A stretch of DNA of 64,000 nucleotides from an uncultured Collinsella sp. (lineage in GTDB: Bacteria > Actinomycetota > Coriobacteriia > Coriobacteriales > Coriobacteriaceae). Shown piece after piece: positions 15,725 through 23,478 of the stretch (position 1 is its first letter; each line of letters opens with the position of its first letter). The DNA is taken from the NCBI GenBank assembly GCA_902494345.1, contig CABUSV010000014.1, positions 4,847 through 68,846 of the forward strand, written 5' to 3'. The position numbers and the translations under genes are program-made. Under the pieces are notes generated by a model. That model was not told the origin of the DNA. It made no database searches and saw only the letters and a program-made list of their open reading frames with translations.

Positions 15725-17062
15725 TTAGGAGTTCGCCAGGTAGTGCTTAATCTCCCACTCGGTGATCGTGGACTCAAACTTATGCCACTCGTCGCGCTTC
15801 TTTTTGAGGAAGAAGCTGTGGATGTGCTCGCCGAGGGCATCCTTCATAAACTGCGAGTCCTCAAAGACATCGAGTGCCTCTTTGAGCGAGCGCGGCAGCG
15901 GCGTGTAGCCGGCCTCGACCATCTGACGGTCGGTAAGCTTGAGCGTCTCGGCCGTTGCCTCGGGCGGAAGCTCTAGCTTGCGCTCGATGCCGTCCAGACC
16001 AGCTGCCAGCGTGACGGCGTTGACCAGGTACGGGTTGGCCATGGGGTCGGGGCTGCGCAGCTCGATGCGCGTGGACAGCTGCTTGCCGGGCTTGTAGACC
16101 GGGATGCGGACCATACTCGCGCGGTTACGTAGGCCCCACGTGGCGTACTGCGGCACGGAGTCGCCACCCGTGGTGATGCGCTTGTACGAGTTGACCGTGG
16201 GGTTGGTGATGGCGCTGATCTCGCGCGCGTGCGCCAAGATGCCGGCCATGTAGTGCTTGGCGATATCGGAGAGGTGGTACTTCTCGTCGTCCTCGCCCCA
16301 AAAGACGTTGTTGCCGTCGTGGTCGAACAGCGACTGATGCAAAAACATGGCGCTGCCGTCCTCGCCCGCCAACGGCTTGGGCATAAAGGAGGCGTGGCAA
16401 CCGCTCTCGTAGGCCTGCTGCTTAATGATGAGTTTGGCCGTGGTGATGGCGTCGGACATGCTCAGGGCCTCGGCGTGGCGCAGGCTCATACCGTGCTGCG
16501 AGCGGCCGGCGGCGTGGAAGGTGTACTCCACGGGCACGGACATCTTCTCGAGCGTGAGGACCGTGTTACGACGCAGGTCGCGGGCGGCGTCACTCACCGA
16601 AAGATCGAAGTAGCCCACGTTGTCGAGCGGCTCGGGCGTGTGCTCGTCGGGGAAGTAATAGTACTCCAGCTCGGCGCCCACGTTGAGCAGGTAGCCGGCC
16701 TTCTCGGCCTTGTAGAACATGCGGCGCAGGGCATCGCGCGGGTCGCCGGCAAACGGCTTGCGATCGGGAGTGCACACGTCGCAGAACACGCGGGCGACGC
16801 CGTTGTGGCTCGGACGCCACGGCAGGATCTGGAAGGTCGAAGCATCGGGGAATGCGAGCATGTCGGCTTCCTCGGGCGTGGCAAAGCCCTCGATGGCGGA
16901 GCCGTCAAAGCCAATACCCTCCTCAAAAGCGACCTCGAGGTCCTCGGGGCTAATGGCAAAGTTCTTGAGGCGGCCGAGAATGTCGACAAACCACAGACGC
17001 ACAAAGCGGATATCACGCTGCTCTACGGAGCGGAGTACGTAATCGATGTTCTGCTGGTTCAT
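15725..17062 (-). CDS. glnA: Glutamine synthetase, type I
   Basis: A 445-residue GS of the short GSI-alpha class. It makes glutamine from glutamate, ammonia and ATP, as a dodecamer in the cytoplasm. Diagnostic segments are GFDGSAIEGF near residue 50, the ATP-binding KPLAGEDGSAMF, NPTVNSYKRI and RSPDPMANPY. The length matches forms that are feedback-inhibited rather than adenylylated, and no adenylylation-type Tyr motif is evident. The ATG at 17062 has GGGGAG upstream. It is followed by the GlnR-like gene and preceded by a GTnAC-n6-GAAAC-like element at 17128-17143, suggesting direct nitrogen control. Confidence 0.95.
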   Translation of the reverse strand: MNQQNIDYVLRSVEQRDIRFVRLWFVDILGRLKNFAISPEDLEVAFEEGIGFDGSAIEGFATPEEADMLAFPDASTFQILPWRPSHNGVARVFCDVCTPDRKPFAGDPRDALRRMFYKAEKAGYLLNVGAELEYYYFPDEHTPEPLDNVGYFDLSVSDAARDLRRNTVLTLEKMSVPVEYTFHAAGRSQHGMSLRHAEALSMSDAITTAKLIIKQQAYESGCHASFMPKPLAGEDGSAMFLHQSLFDHDGNNVFWGEDDEKYHLSDIAKHYMAGILAHAREISAITNPTVNSYKRITTGGDSVPQYATWGLRNRASMVRIPVYKPGKQLSTRIELRSPDPMANPYLVNAVTLAAGLDGIERKLELPPEATAETLKLTDRQMVEAGYTPLPRSLKEALDVFEDSQFMKDALGEHIHSFFLKKKRDEWHKFESTITEWEIKHYLANS

Positions 17063-17127
17063 GTCGCTCCCCTTTCTTTCGGGCGGGTTTCGACTGGTCT
17101 ATATCGCAGATACTATCGCAGAAAAAT

Positions 17128-17143
17128 GTTTCCGCAGGGTTAA
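17128..17143 (-). promoter_or_regulatory. GlnR-box-like element upstream of glnA
   Basis: On the minus strand the sequence is TTAAC-n6-GAAAC, with n6 CCTGCG. It matches the known actinobacterial GlnR half-site pattern (GTnAC-n6-GaAAC) in spacing and in all but the first base. It lies 66 bases upstream of the glnA start. Confidence 0.5.
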
Positions 17144-17196
17144 AGCGTATCAAGCGCTCAAAAAACGTGCGCGAACAGGCAGTTGCAAACGAGCGG

Positions 17197-18219
17197 CTAG
17201 CGCGAGGTCGAGGCGCGGTGTTCGATGTGGCCGGGGACCTCGATGCGCTTGGGGGCGAGCTTTGCGGCATCGCCCACCGTGGTGGTAACGACGTCGATGC
17301 GCTCGGACAGGCGCTCGACTACGCGCTCGGCGATGGTGAGGGTGTCTTGCGCGGCCGTGGTCACGCCGCCAAAGAGCACATGGTTCCAGGGGTAGTCGTC
17401 AAACGTCGCAATCTTGAGGCCAGCCGGCAACGAAGGTCCCAACTGCGCCAGAGCCTCGGTCAGACGCAGGAAGACCAGGCCGTTGACGGCGATAAGGCCG
17501 AGCTTTTTACCCGCATAGCCGCGGATGGTCTCGTCCAAGCGGCTGACGCCCGTGGCACCGCCATCGGCCAAGGTGATAACCTCGCCGGCAAGGCCGCGGT
17601 GCGAAAGCTCGTCGGTAAAGGCCTCGGCGCGCTCGCGACGGACGGGGCTGTCGTCGCTTGCCTCGGTGAGCAGGCACAGGCGCTCGCTGCCAGCGGCGGC
17701 CAAGGCGTCTACCAAGCCGGCGACCAGCTCACGGTTGTTAGATGTCACCAGATCGACACCGCCGTCGGCAACGTCGCGGTCGAGCAGCACGACAGGCAGG
17801 CGTCCCGCTGCCGCGGCGATCGCCTCATCATTGCCTCCGCAGGTGTTGACGACCAGGCCGTCCACACCGGCATCGAAAAGTCTGGTGAGCGACTCCGCTT
17901 CCTTAGCGGGGTCGTTACCACTAATGGCCGTCATGAGCGAGCAGCCGCGCGCGGCGGCGCTGGCGGAAAGTCCTTCGAGCATGGCGCTCGAGAACGGGTT
18001 GGCGATGTCGGCCAGGATCACGCCGATGAGGTTGGTACGCGAGCTGCGCAGATTGCGCGCGGCGGCACGTGGACGATAGCCGGTGCGCTCGATAACCGCC
18101 GCGATGCGAGCACGGGTTTCCTCGGTCATCTGCCCGGGGCGATTGTTGAGATAGCGCGAGACCGTGGCCGGGCTCACGCCTGCCTCGACGGCAATGTCCT
18201 TGATTCTCATCTGCGCCAT
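17197..18219 (-). CDS. LacI-family transcriptional regulator
   Basis: A 340-residue repressor. The N-terminal LacI helix-turn-helix and hinge read IKDIAVEAGVSPATVSRYLN and continue with RAAARNLRSSRTNLIG. The rest is a periplasmic-binding-protein-like sensor fold (about residues 60-335) with the effector cleft between two lobes. The ATG at 18219 (MAQMRIKD) is chosen because the helix-turn-helix begins directly after it; ATG 18210 is possible and neither has a strong ribosome binding site. No sugar-utilisation genes are adjacent, so the ligand is unknown. It lies 134 bases upstream of glnA on the same strand, probably in a separate transcript. Confidence 0.9.
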   Translation of the reverse strand: MAQMRIKDIAVEAGVSPATVSRYLNNRPGQMTEETRARIAAVIERTGYRPRAAARNLRSSRTNLIGVILADIANPFSSAMLEGLSASAAARGCSLMTAISGNDPAKEAESLTRLFDAGVDGLVVNTCGGNDEAIAAAAGRLPVVLLDRDVADGGVDLVTSNNRELVAGLVDALAAAGSERLCLLTEASDDSPVRRERAEAFTDELSHRGLAGEVITLADGGATGVSRLDETIRGYAGKKLGLIAVNGLVFLRLTEALAQLGPSLPAGLKIATFDDYPWNHVLFGGVTTAAQDTLTIAERVVERLSERIDVVTTTVGDAAKLAPKRIEVPGHIEHRASTSR

Positions 18220-18342
18220 AGCGCACCCCGTTCCCCAATTGTCGGCGGTCTGAGCCGTTTTAGGCATTTTTAAAATACTCGGTTGCAAAACGCTGTAGGT
18301 GAGCAGCATCGTTTTTGCGTCTCGAGCAGATGCGATGATGGG

Positions 18343-19035
18343 CTAGATAGACGAGTCTTTGGACAGCTCAAAATAGTCGGGATGCAAGGCGATAACCGGG
18401 CCCTGCTCCTCGGGCATCAGGTGCAAGTGCGTCTCTGCCAGATAGCTCGCCGTGTCGGTATCGCCCCTCTTAATGGCCTCGAGAATCCGGCGATGCTGCC
18501 GGCGAATCGGCTCCCAATCCAGATCCTGCGACACCATACGCAACCAGTTGTATCGCTCAAAATGCGTATTGACGCTCTTCATCCAATCCCACAACATATG
18601 GCGGCTGGCAATCACAAAACACGTCTCATGAAACAGGTTATCCAAGTCGAAAAAGCGACGCGTTTCGCGATGGTCGAGTGATTCGGACTCAGCAAGAATC
18701 TGCTCAAGCCGCTGCTTTTGCTCGGGCGTGGCGGCAGAGCAGCATTTAATGAGCACGCTTCTCTCGAGTTTCTCGCGCAAGAAACAGGCGTTCTCGGCGC
18801 GCTCCATGCTAATTTTTGAGACATAGGTGCCGCTTTTGGGACGCGTTTCCACCAGTTCCTGCTCACGCAAGCGCACAAAAGACTCGCGAATGGGCGTGCG
18901 CCCGATTCCCGTCTCCTTTTCCAGACCAATCGCCGAAAGGCGCGTGCCGGGCTTGAGCTCGGCATAGATAATCTTGGAGCGCAATGCGTTGTATGCCTGA
19001 TCTTGCAAGCTCTGATAATGCTGGTGTTGTTCCAT
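18343..19035 (-). CDS. GntR-family regulator (FadR/FCD subfamily)
   Basis: A 230-residue regulator. The GntR winged helix is residues about 10-75 (KPGTRLSAIGLEKETGIGR, then TPIRESFVRL). An all-helical FCD ligand domain covers residues about 85-215; its metal/ligand residues appear as D..NLFHETC and H....EAI. FCD proteins sense organic acids or amino-acid derivatives, often with a bound metal. The ATG at 19035 has GAGGGC upstream. It lies about 120 bases upstream of the LacI gene on the same strand. The target genes are not evident from context. Confidence 0.88.
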   Translation of the reverse strand: MEQHQHYQSLQDQAYNALRSKIIYAELKPGTRLSAIGLEKETGIGRTPIRESFVRLREQELVETRPKSGTYVSKISMERAENACFLREKLERSVLIKCCSAATPEQKQRLEQILAESESLDHRETRRFFDLDNLFHETCFVIASRHMLWDWMKSVNTHFERYNWLRMVSQDLDWEPIRRQHRRILEAIKRGDTDTASYLAETHLHLMPEEQGPVIALHPDYFELSKDSSI

Positions 19036-19107
19036 AAAGCCCTCGGATGAAGCTCACGGTTTGTCGAATTTCACCACGTAATACTATCGCATCCCCCGCC
19101 CCCTCAT

Positions 19108-19176
19108 AAGTTGCGGTGGAATAGTTCCTGCTCAAAGCCTTCAGCAGCAAAAACAGGAACTATTCCACCGCAACTT
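19108..19176. repeat. Long palindrome C (23-bp perfect arms)
   Basis: The arms 19108-19130 and 19154-19176 are perfectly complementary over 23 bases (AAGTTGCGGTGGAATAG...). The loop is 23 bases. It lies upstream of the GntR gene and is not followed by a T-run. Confidence 0.85.
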
Positions 19177-19245
19177 CCAACAGTCTTTTTGGGACGGGGC
19201 TTTTTGGCCACCCCGGGCCGCAGGTCGGCCCCTTGCCACAAAAGC

Positions 19246-19384
19246 GGCCCATCTACTACGTTAACGCGGAGAGCCCAGACCATGCTGAAAAGTGCGAAAA
19301 CAAAACCGCTGGTAGAGAGCTTGTCGATTTTCGAAAAAGCCGACTATGGTTGACCCCTGCGGCTTAAACGTAGTAGATAGGCCC
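19246..19384. repeat. Long-range palindrome D
   Basis: The arms 19246-19264 (GGCCCATCTACTACGTTAA) and 19364-19384 are complementary apart from one extra base and one mismatch. They enclose about 100 bases in which no convincing gene is seen. This spacing fits a small mobile or structured element better than a terminator. Confidence 0.7.
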
Positions 19385-19520
19385 TTTTCGTGGCGCAGCA
19401 CTACTGCACCCCAAATTGGCACCCCGAGCCCTCGTGAGTTGCCAACAAGCTGTTCGCCCAGCGCTTTATCCGCGCGGCATTTGGAAAATAGCACCACCGC
19501 AAAACCCGCGAGTAGCGCTT

Positions 19521-19580
19521 ACTTTGCTATATCTCACTATACTTTGCTATATCTTGCTATACTTTGCTATATCTTGCTAT
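19521..19580 (+). repeat. Three 20-bp tandem repeats upstream of the AAA+ ATPase
   Basis: The unit ACTTTGCTATATCTTGCTAT occurs three times head to tail (19521-40, 19541-60 and 19561-80); the first copy differs at two or three positions. A further partial unit (ATCTTGAGCAAAGG) runs into the ribosome binding site. Each unit contains TATACT-like promoter sequence at its junction. The array ends 22 bases before the ATPase start, so it must overlap its promoter or leader. Confidence 0.88.
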
Positions 19581-19602
19581 ATCTTGAGCAAAGGTGGCTC
19601 AC

Positions 19603-20694
19603 ATGCAAACAAACCCTTTTAAGCCCACAGCAGGTAAAACACCTCCCACGATTATCGGCCGCGAAGATGTACTCGAAGAATTCAGTGAAGGCCTCGCCAA
19701 CGGGCCTGGTGCCCCGGGGCGCCTAATGCGCATAGCTGGCGTCCGTGGAACGGGCAAGACGGTCCTCCTTGACGAGTGCTCACGTTTGGCGCAAAGCCGT
19801 GGCTGGACGGTCATAAAAGAGGTCGCAACCGAGAGACTTTGCCAGCGCATTCTCGAACAGCTGCAGCCCAAATTCCAGGCCAAACACGCCAGATTTGAGC
19901 CCACCGTAGCTGGCATATCCATCGGCAGCATAGATATTGAGCGAATCGGCCCATCGCTACGCGACGCCATGAGACAGACAATATCCAAGAATGGAAATGG
20001 CCTGCTCATCACTCTCGACGAGGTTCAAGACGCAGAGCTCGATGAGGTCCGAACGCTCTCCATTGCGATTCAGCAGGTTATCGGCGAAGACCTTGATATC
20101 GCCTTTGTTTTTGCTGGGCTGCCTTCGATGATTGAAAGCATCATCAACGGCAAAACACTCACGTTCTTACGCCGTGCACTTCCCTTTGACCTCAAAGCGG
20201 TAGCAGTAACCGAGGTTTCGTATTCCCTCGAGGAAACCATCGAAGCGTCTGGCATGGAGCTGCAGCCAGGTATTGCAGGCCAACTTGCCGAGGCGACGCA
20301 AGGCTATCCTTTTATGATCCAACTTGTCGGTTACTACGCATGGCAGTTAGCCAAGCGCGCCCATATGTCTGTTATCGGAGAGGAAGAGGCAAAACGCGGT
20401 ATCGCCACAGCACGCGAACGATTCTGTGCCATGGTAATTGAACCCGCGCTGCAGCGCATTCCACCCACGTGCATCGCTTATCTTTTGAGCATGGCCTCGC
20501 TGGGACAGACATGCTCGACCAGCATGGTTGCCAATGACTTAAACAAAACACCTCAACAGGTGAGTTCCATCCGCAGTCGCCTGTTAAGAGAATCGATTAT
20601 CGAGGCTCCTTCGTACGGCAAGGTCTCATTTGCCATCCCCTACATGCGCGACTACCTCTGCGAACACAAAGCCGAACTGGAAGTTGAACTGTAG
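19603..20694 (+). CDS. AAA+ ATPase with C-terminal winged helix, function unknown
   Basis: A 363-residue STAND/Orc1-like ATPase. Walker A is GVRGTGKTVLL (residues about 47-57) and Walker B is LLITLDEVQD (residues about 130-139). Sensor and lid regions follow. The last 80 residues look like a winged helix (TSMVANDLNKTPQQVSSIR), suited to binding DNA. Such stand-alone ATPases occur on mobile or defence islands in many anaerobes, but no partner is encoded here. The ATG at 19603 has AAAGG upstream; a GTG at 19594 is less likely. Codon use is less GC-rich than in neighbouring genes. It is framed by palindromes C and D and tandem repeats before, and palindrome J after, which suggests transfer. Confidence 0.8.
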   Translation: MQTNPFKPTAGKTPPTIIGREDVLEEFSEGLANGPGAPGRLMRIAGVRGTGKTVLLDECSRLAQSRGWTVIKEVATERLCQRILEQLQPKFQAKHARFEPTVAGISIGSIDIERIGPSLRDAMRQTISKNGNGLLITLDEVQDAELDEVRTLSIAIQQVIGEDLDIAFVFAGLPSMIESIINGKTLTFLRRALPFDLKAVAVTEVSYSLEETIEASGMELQPGIAGQLAEATQGYPFMIQLVGYYAWQLAKRAHMSVIGEEEAKRGIATARERFCAMVIEPALQRIPPTCIAYLLSMASLGQTCSTSMVANDLNKTPQQVSSIRSRLLRESIIEAPSYGKVSFAIPYMRDYLCEHKAELEVEL

Positions 20695-20713
20695 AAACGG
20701 CAACTGCCCTGCA

Positions 20714-20766
20714 AGACGAAAACCGTTTGCGTACGGATTTAAAGCAGACGTAAACGGTTTTCGTCT
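20714..20766 (+). terminator. Palindrome J after the AAA+ ATPase gene
   Basis: The 19-bp arms 20714-20732 and 20748-20766 (AGACGAAAACCGTTT...) carry one mismatch. The palindrome starts 20 bases past the stop codon and is followed by TGTTTT, consistent with termination. Confidence 0.65.
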
Positions 20767-20865
20767 GTTTTACGTTCGGAAATAAGACGCAAATTGCACT
20801 TTCGTATGGTTTTACGCCAAACGCAACACGCTTTCGTCCGGCAATACGTCCGCAATCCAAACGGA

Positions 20866-20899
20866 AAAGGCCCCGAGCTCGTATGAACTCGCGGCCTTT
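20866..20899. terminator. Hairpin between convergent genes
   Basis: The AAAGGCC(C)CGAG / CTCG(C)GGCCTTT stem is a plausible second terminator for the ATPase gene. The remaining 20900-20985 contains no gene. Confidence 0.5.
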
Positions 20900-20985
20900 G
20901 TGCCACACATCTATGAGAGGAAAAATTCGATGCATACGGGCGCTACTCCATGAAGCCGCCCTGGGATGGCGGCAACCTCGTCAAT

Positions 20986-21032
20986 GGGGCCAGGTTTACA
21001 TGCACCGAGTTGGTGCAAAATAACCTGGCCCC
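20986..21032 (-). terminator. Terminator of the flavin oxidoreductase gene
   Basis: GGGGCCAGGTT and AACCTGGCCCC with an inner TGCACC/GGTGCA pair make a long stem, 19 bases past the stop codon at 21051. Confidence 0.7.
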
Positions 21033-21050
21033 CATGCACCAAGGGGTCGG

Positions 21051-23000
21051 CTAGAGCTCGCAGGCAACCTTGTAGCCATCGCCGATGGCATCGCGGATGT
21101 TGCCACACTTCTGGGCATCGCCCAGCACGTGGACAGCGACGCCGGCAGCGGCAAGGTCGTCGGCCAACTTGGTATTGGGACGATAGCCCATGGCAAGCAC
21201 CAGCGTATCGGCACCGGTGATGGTGTGGACCTCGCCGTCCTTTTCGTAGCTGATGGTGTCCTCGGTAATCTCGGTCACCTTGGCCTCGGTCAGCACGTGG
21301 ACGCCCTTTGAGAGCATGCGCGTGATGAGCACCGCGCGGCCGGCGCCGCCCTCGTTGGCGGCGAGCGTCTTGGTCATCTCGATGACGGTGACATCGCGAT
21401 TGGCCGGCGACAGGTCATTGACCAACGGGGCCAGGTAATCGGCCGTCTCGCAGCCGACGGTGCCGCCGCCCACGATGACGATCTTCTTGCCCGGGAAAGC
21501 CTTGCCGCCCAGCAGGTCGTCGGCCGTCATAACCTGCTTAAAGCCCTGCATGAAGGCCGGAGCGATGGGCTCGGCGCCATAAGCCAGGACGACCTCGTAG
21601 CCGGCGTAGTCACGCTGAATGTCCTCGGCAGTAAGCTCGGTGCCAAATACGCACTTCACGCCGGCCTCGGCCAGGCGACGATACTGATACTTGATCACGC
21701 GGGTGAGTTCCTGCTTTGCCGGCGGAACGGCTGCGATGCGCATCTCGCCGCCCGGCTCATCCTGCTTGTCCACGAGCACCACGTTGTGGCCGCGCTTGGC
21801 GGCAATGTAGGCTGCCTCCATGCCCGCAGGACCAGCGCCCACAACGAGCACGTTCTTGACCTCGGCGGCAGGCTCGTAGCCGGCCTCGTCGCGCTCCACG
21901 TCCGGGTTGACGGTGCAGGAGATGCGCTTGCCGAACATAATGCCGTTCAGGCAGCGCAGGCAGCCGATACAGGGGCGGATATCGTCGGCGTTGCCGACAG
22001 CGGCCTTGTTGCAGAACTCGGCATCGCACAGATTGGCGCGGCCCATCATGCAGATGTCGGCAGCACCGTCCTCGATCAGCTCCTCGGCAATCCAGGCCTC
22101 GTTGATGCGGCCGACGGTGGCGACGGGAATGTTGACGTGCTTTTTAATCTCGCGCGAGCAGGCGGCATGCGAGGCCTGCTGAGTACCGGCGGCGGGAATT
22201 GCGGAGCCGCGCTTGATGGTGGTACCACCCGACACATGAATCATGTCGACGCCGGCCTTCTCCAGGCGACGCGAGACGTAGATCATGTCGTTGAGGGTCA
22301 GGCCGCCATCGGTGTACTCATCGCCCGAGATACGAACGTCGATGATAAAGTCCTTGCCGCAGCGCTCGCGAATCTCGGCGATGACCTCGAGCAAGAAGCG
22401 CATACGGGCGTCGAGCGAGCCGCCGTACTCGTCGGTGCGCTTGTTATAGAGCGGGGTCAAAAAGCCGCCGAGCATGCCGTGGGCGTGTGCCGCATGGACC
22501 TCGACGCCATCGACACCGGCCTTCTGCATGCGCACTGCAGCGTCACCGAACTGATGCGTGAGTTCGTGGATCTCATCGACCGTGATGGGACGCGGTGCCT
22601 CGCGGGCGTAAGACGGGCCCACAAAGGACGGAGCGATCAGGCGCGGCGTACCCGGAATGTTAAAGGCCATGTAGGCGGGGTGGAAGAGCTGCGGCATGAT
22701 CTTGCAGCCATACTCGTGGACAGCCGCGGCGAGCTTTTCCCAGCCGGGGATAAACGTGTCGTCGTAGCAGCACATGTCACCCGGCAGATAGGTATAAGTA
22801 GGCTCGACCGTCACGACCTCGGTGATGATGAGGCCCACGCCGCCCTTGGCGCGGGCACGGTAATGATCGACCAAGTCATCGGTCACATAGCCATGATCGG
22901 CCAGGTTGGTGGACACCGGCGGCATAAAGACGCGGTTCTTGACCTCGGTTGTACCGACCTTGATCGGGCTAAAGAGCATCGGATAGGCAGAGGACTCCAT
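21051..23000 (-). CDS. Old-yellow-enzyme-type NADH:flavin oxidoreductase (enoate / 2,4-dienoyl-CoA reductase-like)
   Basis: A 649-residue multi-cofactor enzyme. Residues about 1-340 form the FMN-binding TIM barrel (VKNRVFMPPVSTN, VEVHAAHAHGML). Next comes the [4Fe-4S] motif CIGCLRCLNG with a later Cys. Two Rossmann domains for FAD (VVGAGPAGMEAAY) and NAD(P)H (VIVGGGTVGCETADY) complete it. This architecture is shared by 2-enoate reductase, 2,4-dienoyl-CoA reductase and BaiCD/BaiH bile-acid enzymes; it reduces C=C bonds in alpha,beta-unsaturated acids or thioesters. The ATG at 23000 has GGAAG upstream. It is monocistronic, with a 12-bp inverted repeat at its promoter. The substrate (bile acid, dienoate or other) cannot be settled by sequence inspection. 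Confidence 0.88.
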   Translation of the reverse strand: MESSAYPMLFSPIKVGTTEVKNRVFMPPVSTNLADHGYVTDDLVDHYRARAKGGVGLIITEVVTVEPTYTYLPGDMCCYDDTFIPGWEKLAAAVHEYGCKIMPQLFHPAYMAFNIPGTPRLIAPSFVGPSYAREAPRPITVDEIHELTHQFGDAAVRMQKAGVDGVEVHAAHAHGMLGGFLTPLYNKRTDEYGGSLDARMRFLLEVIAEIRERCGKDFIIDVRISGDEYTDGGLTLNDMIYVSRRLEKAGVDMIHVSGGTTIKRGSAIPAAGTQQASHAACSREIKKHVNIPVATVGRINEAWIAEELIEDGAADICMMGRANLCDAEFCNKAAVGNADDIRPCIGCLRCLNGIMFGKRISCTVNPDVERDEAGYEPAAEVKNVLVVGAGPAGMEAAYIAAKRGHNVVLVDKQDEPGGEMRIAAVPPAKQELTRVIKYQYRRLAEAGVKCVFGTELTAEDIQRDYAGYEVVLAYGAEPIAPAFMQGFKQVMTADDLLGGKAFPGKKIVIVGGGTVGCETADYLAPLVNDLSPANRDVTVIEMTKTLAANEGGAGRAVLITRMLSKGVHVLTEAKVTEITEDTISYEKDGEVHTITGADTLVLAMGYRPNTKLADDLAAAGVAVHVLGDAQKCGNIRDAIGDGYKVACEL

Positions 23001-23028
23001 ACAGGCTTCCTTTCGTTTGAGCCGCTCG

Positions 23029-23069
23029 GCGGCAGTTGCTAACGTACTTATCATATCAGCAACTGCCGC
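23029..23069. promoter_or_regulatory. 12-bp inverted repeat upstream of the flavin oxidoreductase
   Basis: GCGGCAGTTGCT (23029-23040) and AGCAACTGCCGC (23058-23069) flank 17 AT-rich bases containing a TATGAT-like hexamer on the minus strand. This is a good candidate operator or leader hairpin for induction of the enzyme. Confidence 0.5.
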
Positions 23070-23102
23070 GTCCGCAGTCAAACATGCCCAAACGCCGGTC
23101 GG

Positions 23103-23303
23103 CTAATGAATACCGCGGCTCAAGTCTTCGGCGATTTTGTCCACACCCTTAAGCGCAGCGCAAGTCTTTTTGTTGGAGCAATGCCCCGTGCAAACGCCAC
23201 CCTGAGCGCAATCGGCGCAGGTGCCCTTGCGGTAGATGCGCAAGCATACCGCGACAAACGCAATACCGATAACAGCCAGTACAACAATATCGATAGGTGC
23301 CAT
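23103..23303 (-). CDS. FeoB-associated Cys-rich membrane protein
   Basis: A 66-residue protein with an N-terminal membrane helix (IDIVVLAVIGIAFVAVCL) and a Cys-rich cytosolic tail (CADCAQGGVCTGHCSNKKTC). It matches the small Cys-rich proteins found beside feoB in many anaerobes. A role handling or sensing iron near the FeoB channel is suggested for the family but not proven. The ATG at 23303 has GAGGAGG upstream. It lies downstream of feoB on the same strand, after a hairpin at 23421-23449, so it may be expressed by read-through or its own promoter. Confidence 0.85.
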   Translation of the reverse strand: MAPIDIVVLAVIGIAFVAVCLRIYRKGTCADCAQGGVCTGHCSNKKTCAALKGVDKIAEDLSRGIH

Positions 23304-23420
23304 AGCAAGCCTCCTCTAGTTAACCACCACTTACTTTACCCCATTCTCCACCTACCAAAAAGGGACAGGTTTGTTTTAGTCGGTTTTATCTGCGGAAACG
23401 CCACATCTCTCCCACCAAAA

Positions 23421-23449
23421 AGCCCGAGTGTCGCTGGGACACCCGGGCT
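23421..23449 (-). terminator. Terminator after feoB
   Basis: AGCCCGAGTGTC and GACACCCGGGCT form a 12-bp stem with one mismatch. A T-rich tract follows on the minus strand (AAAAA at 23417-23421). Confidence 0.75.
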
Positions 23450-23478
23450 CGTGGAAAGGGGTTAATCCTTATTCGGAC

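Noticed and set aside
19521..19580. CRISPR-like array
   Set aside because: The three units are contiguous tandem repeats with no spacers and no cas genes nearby.
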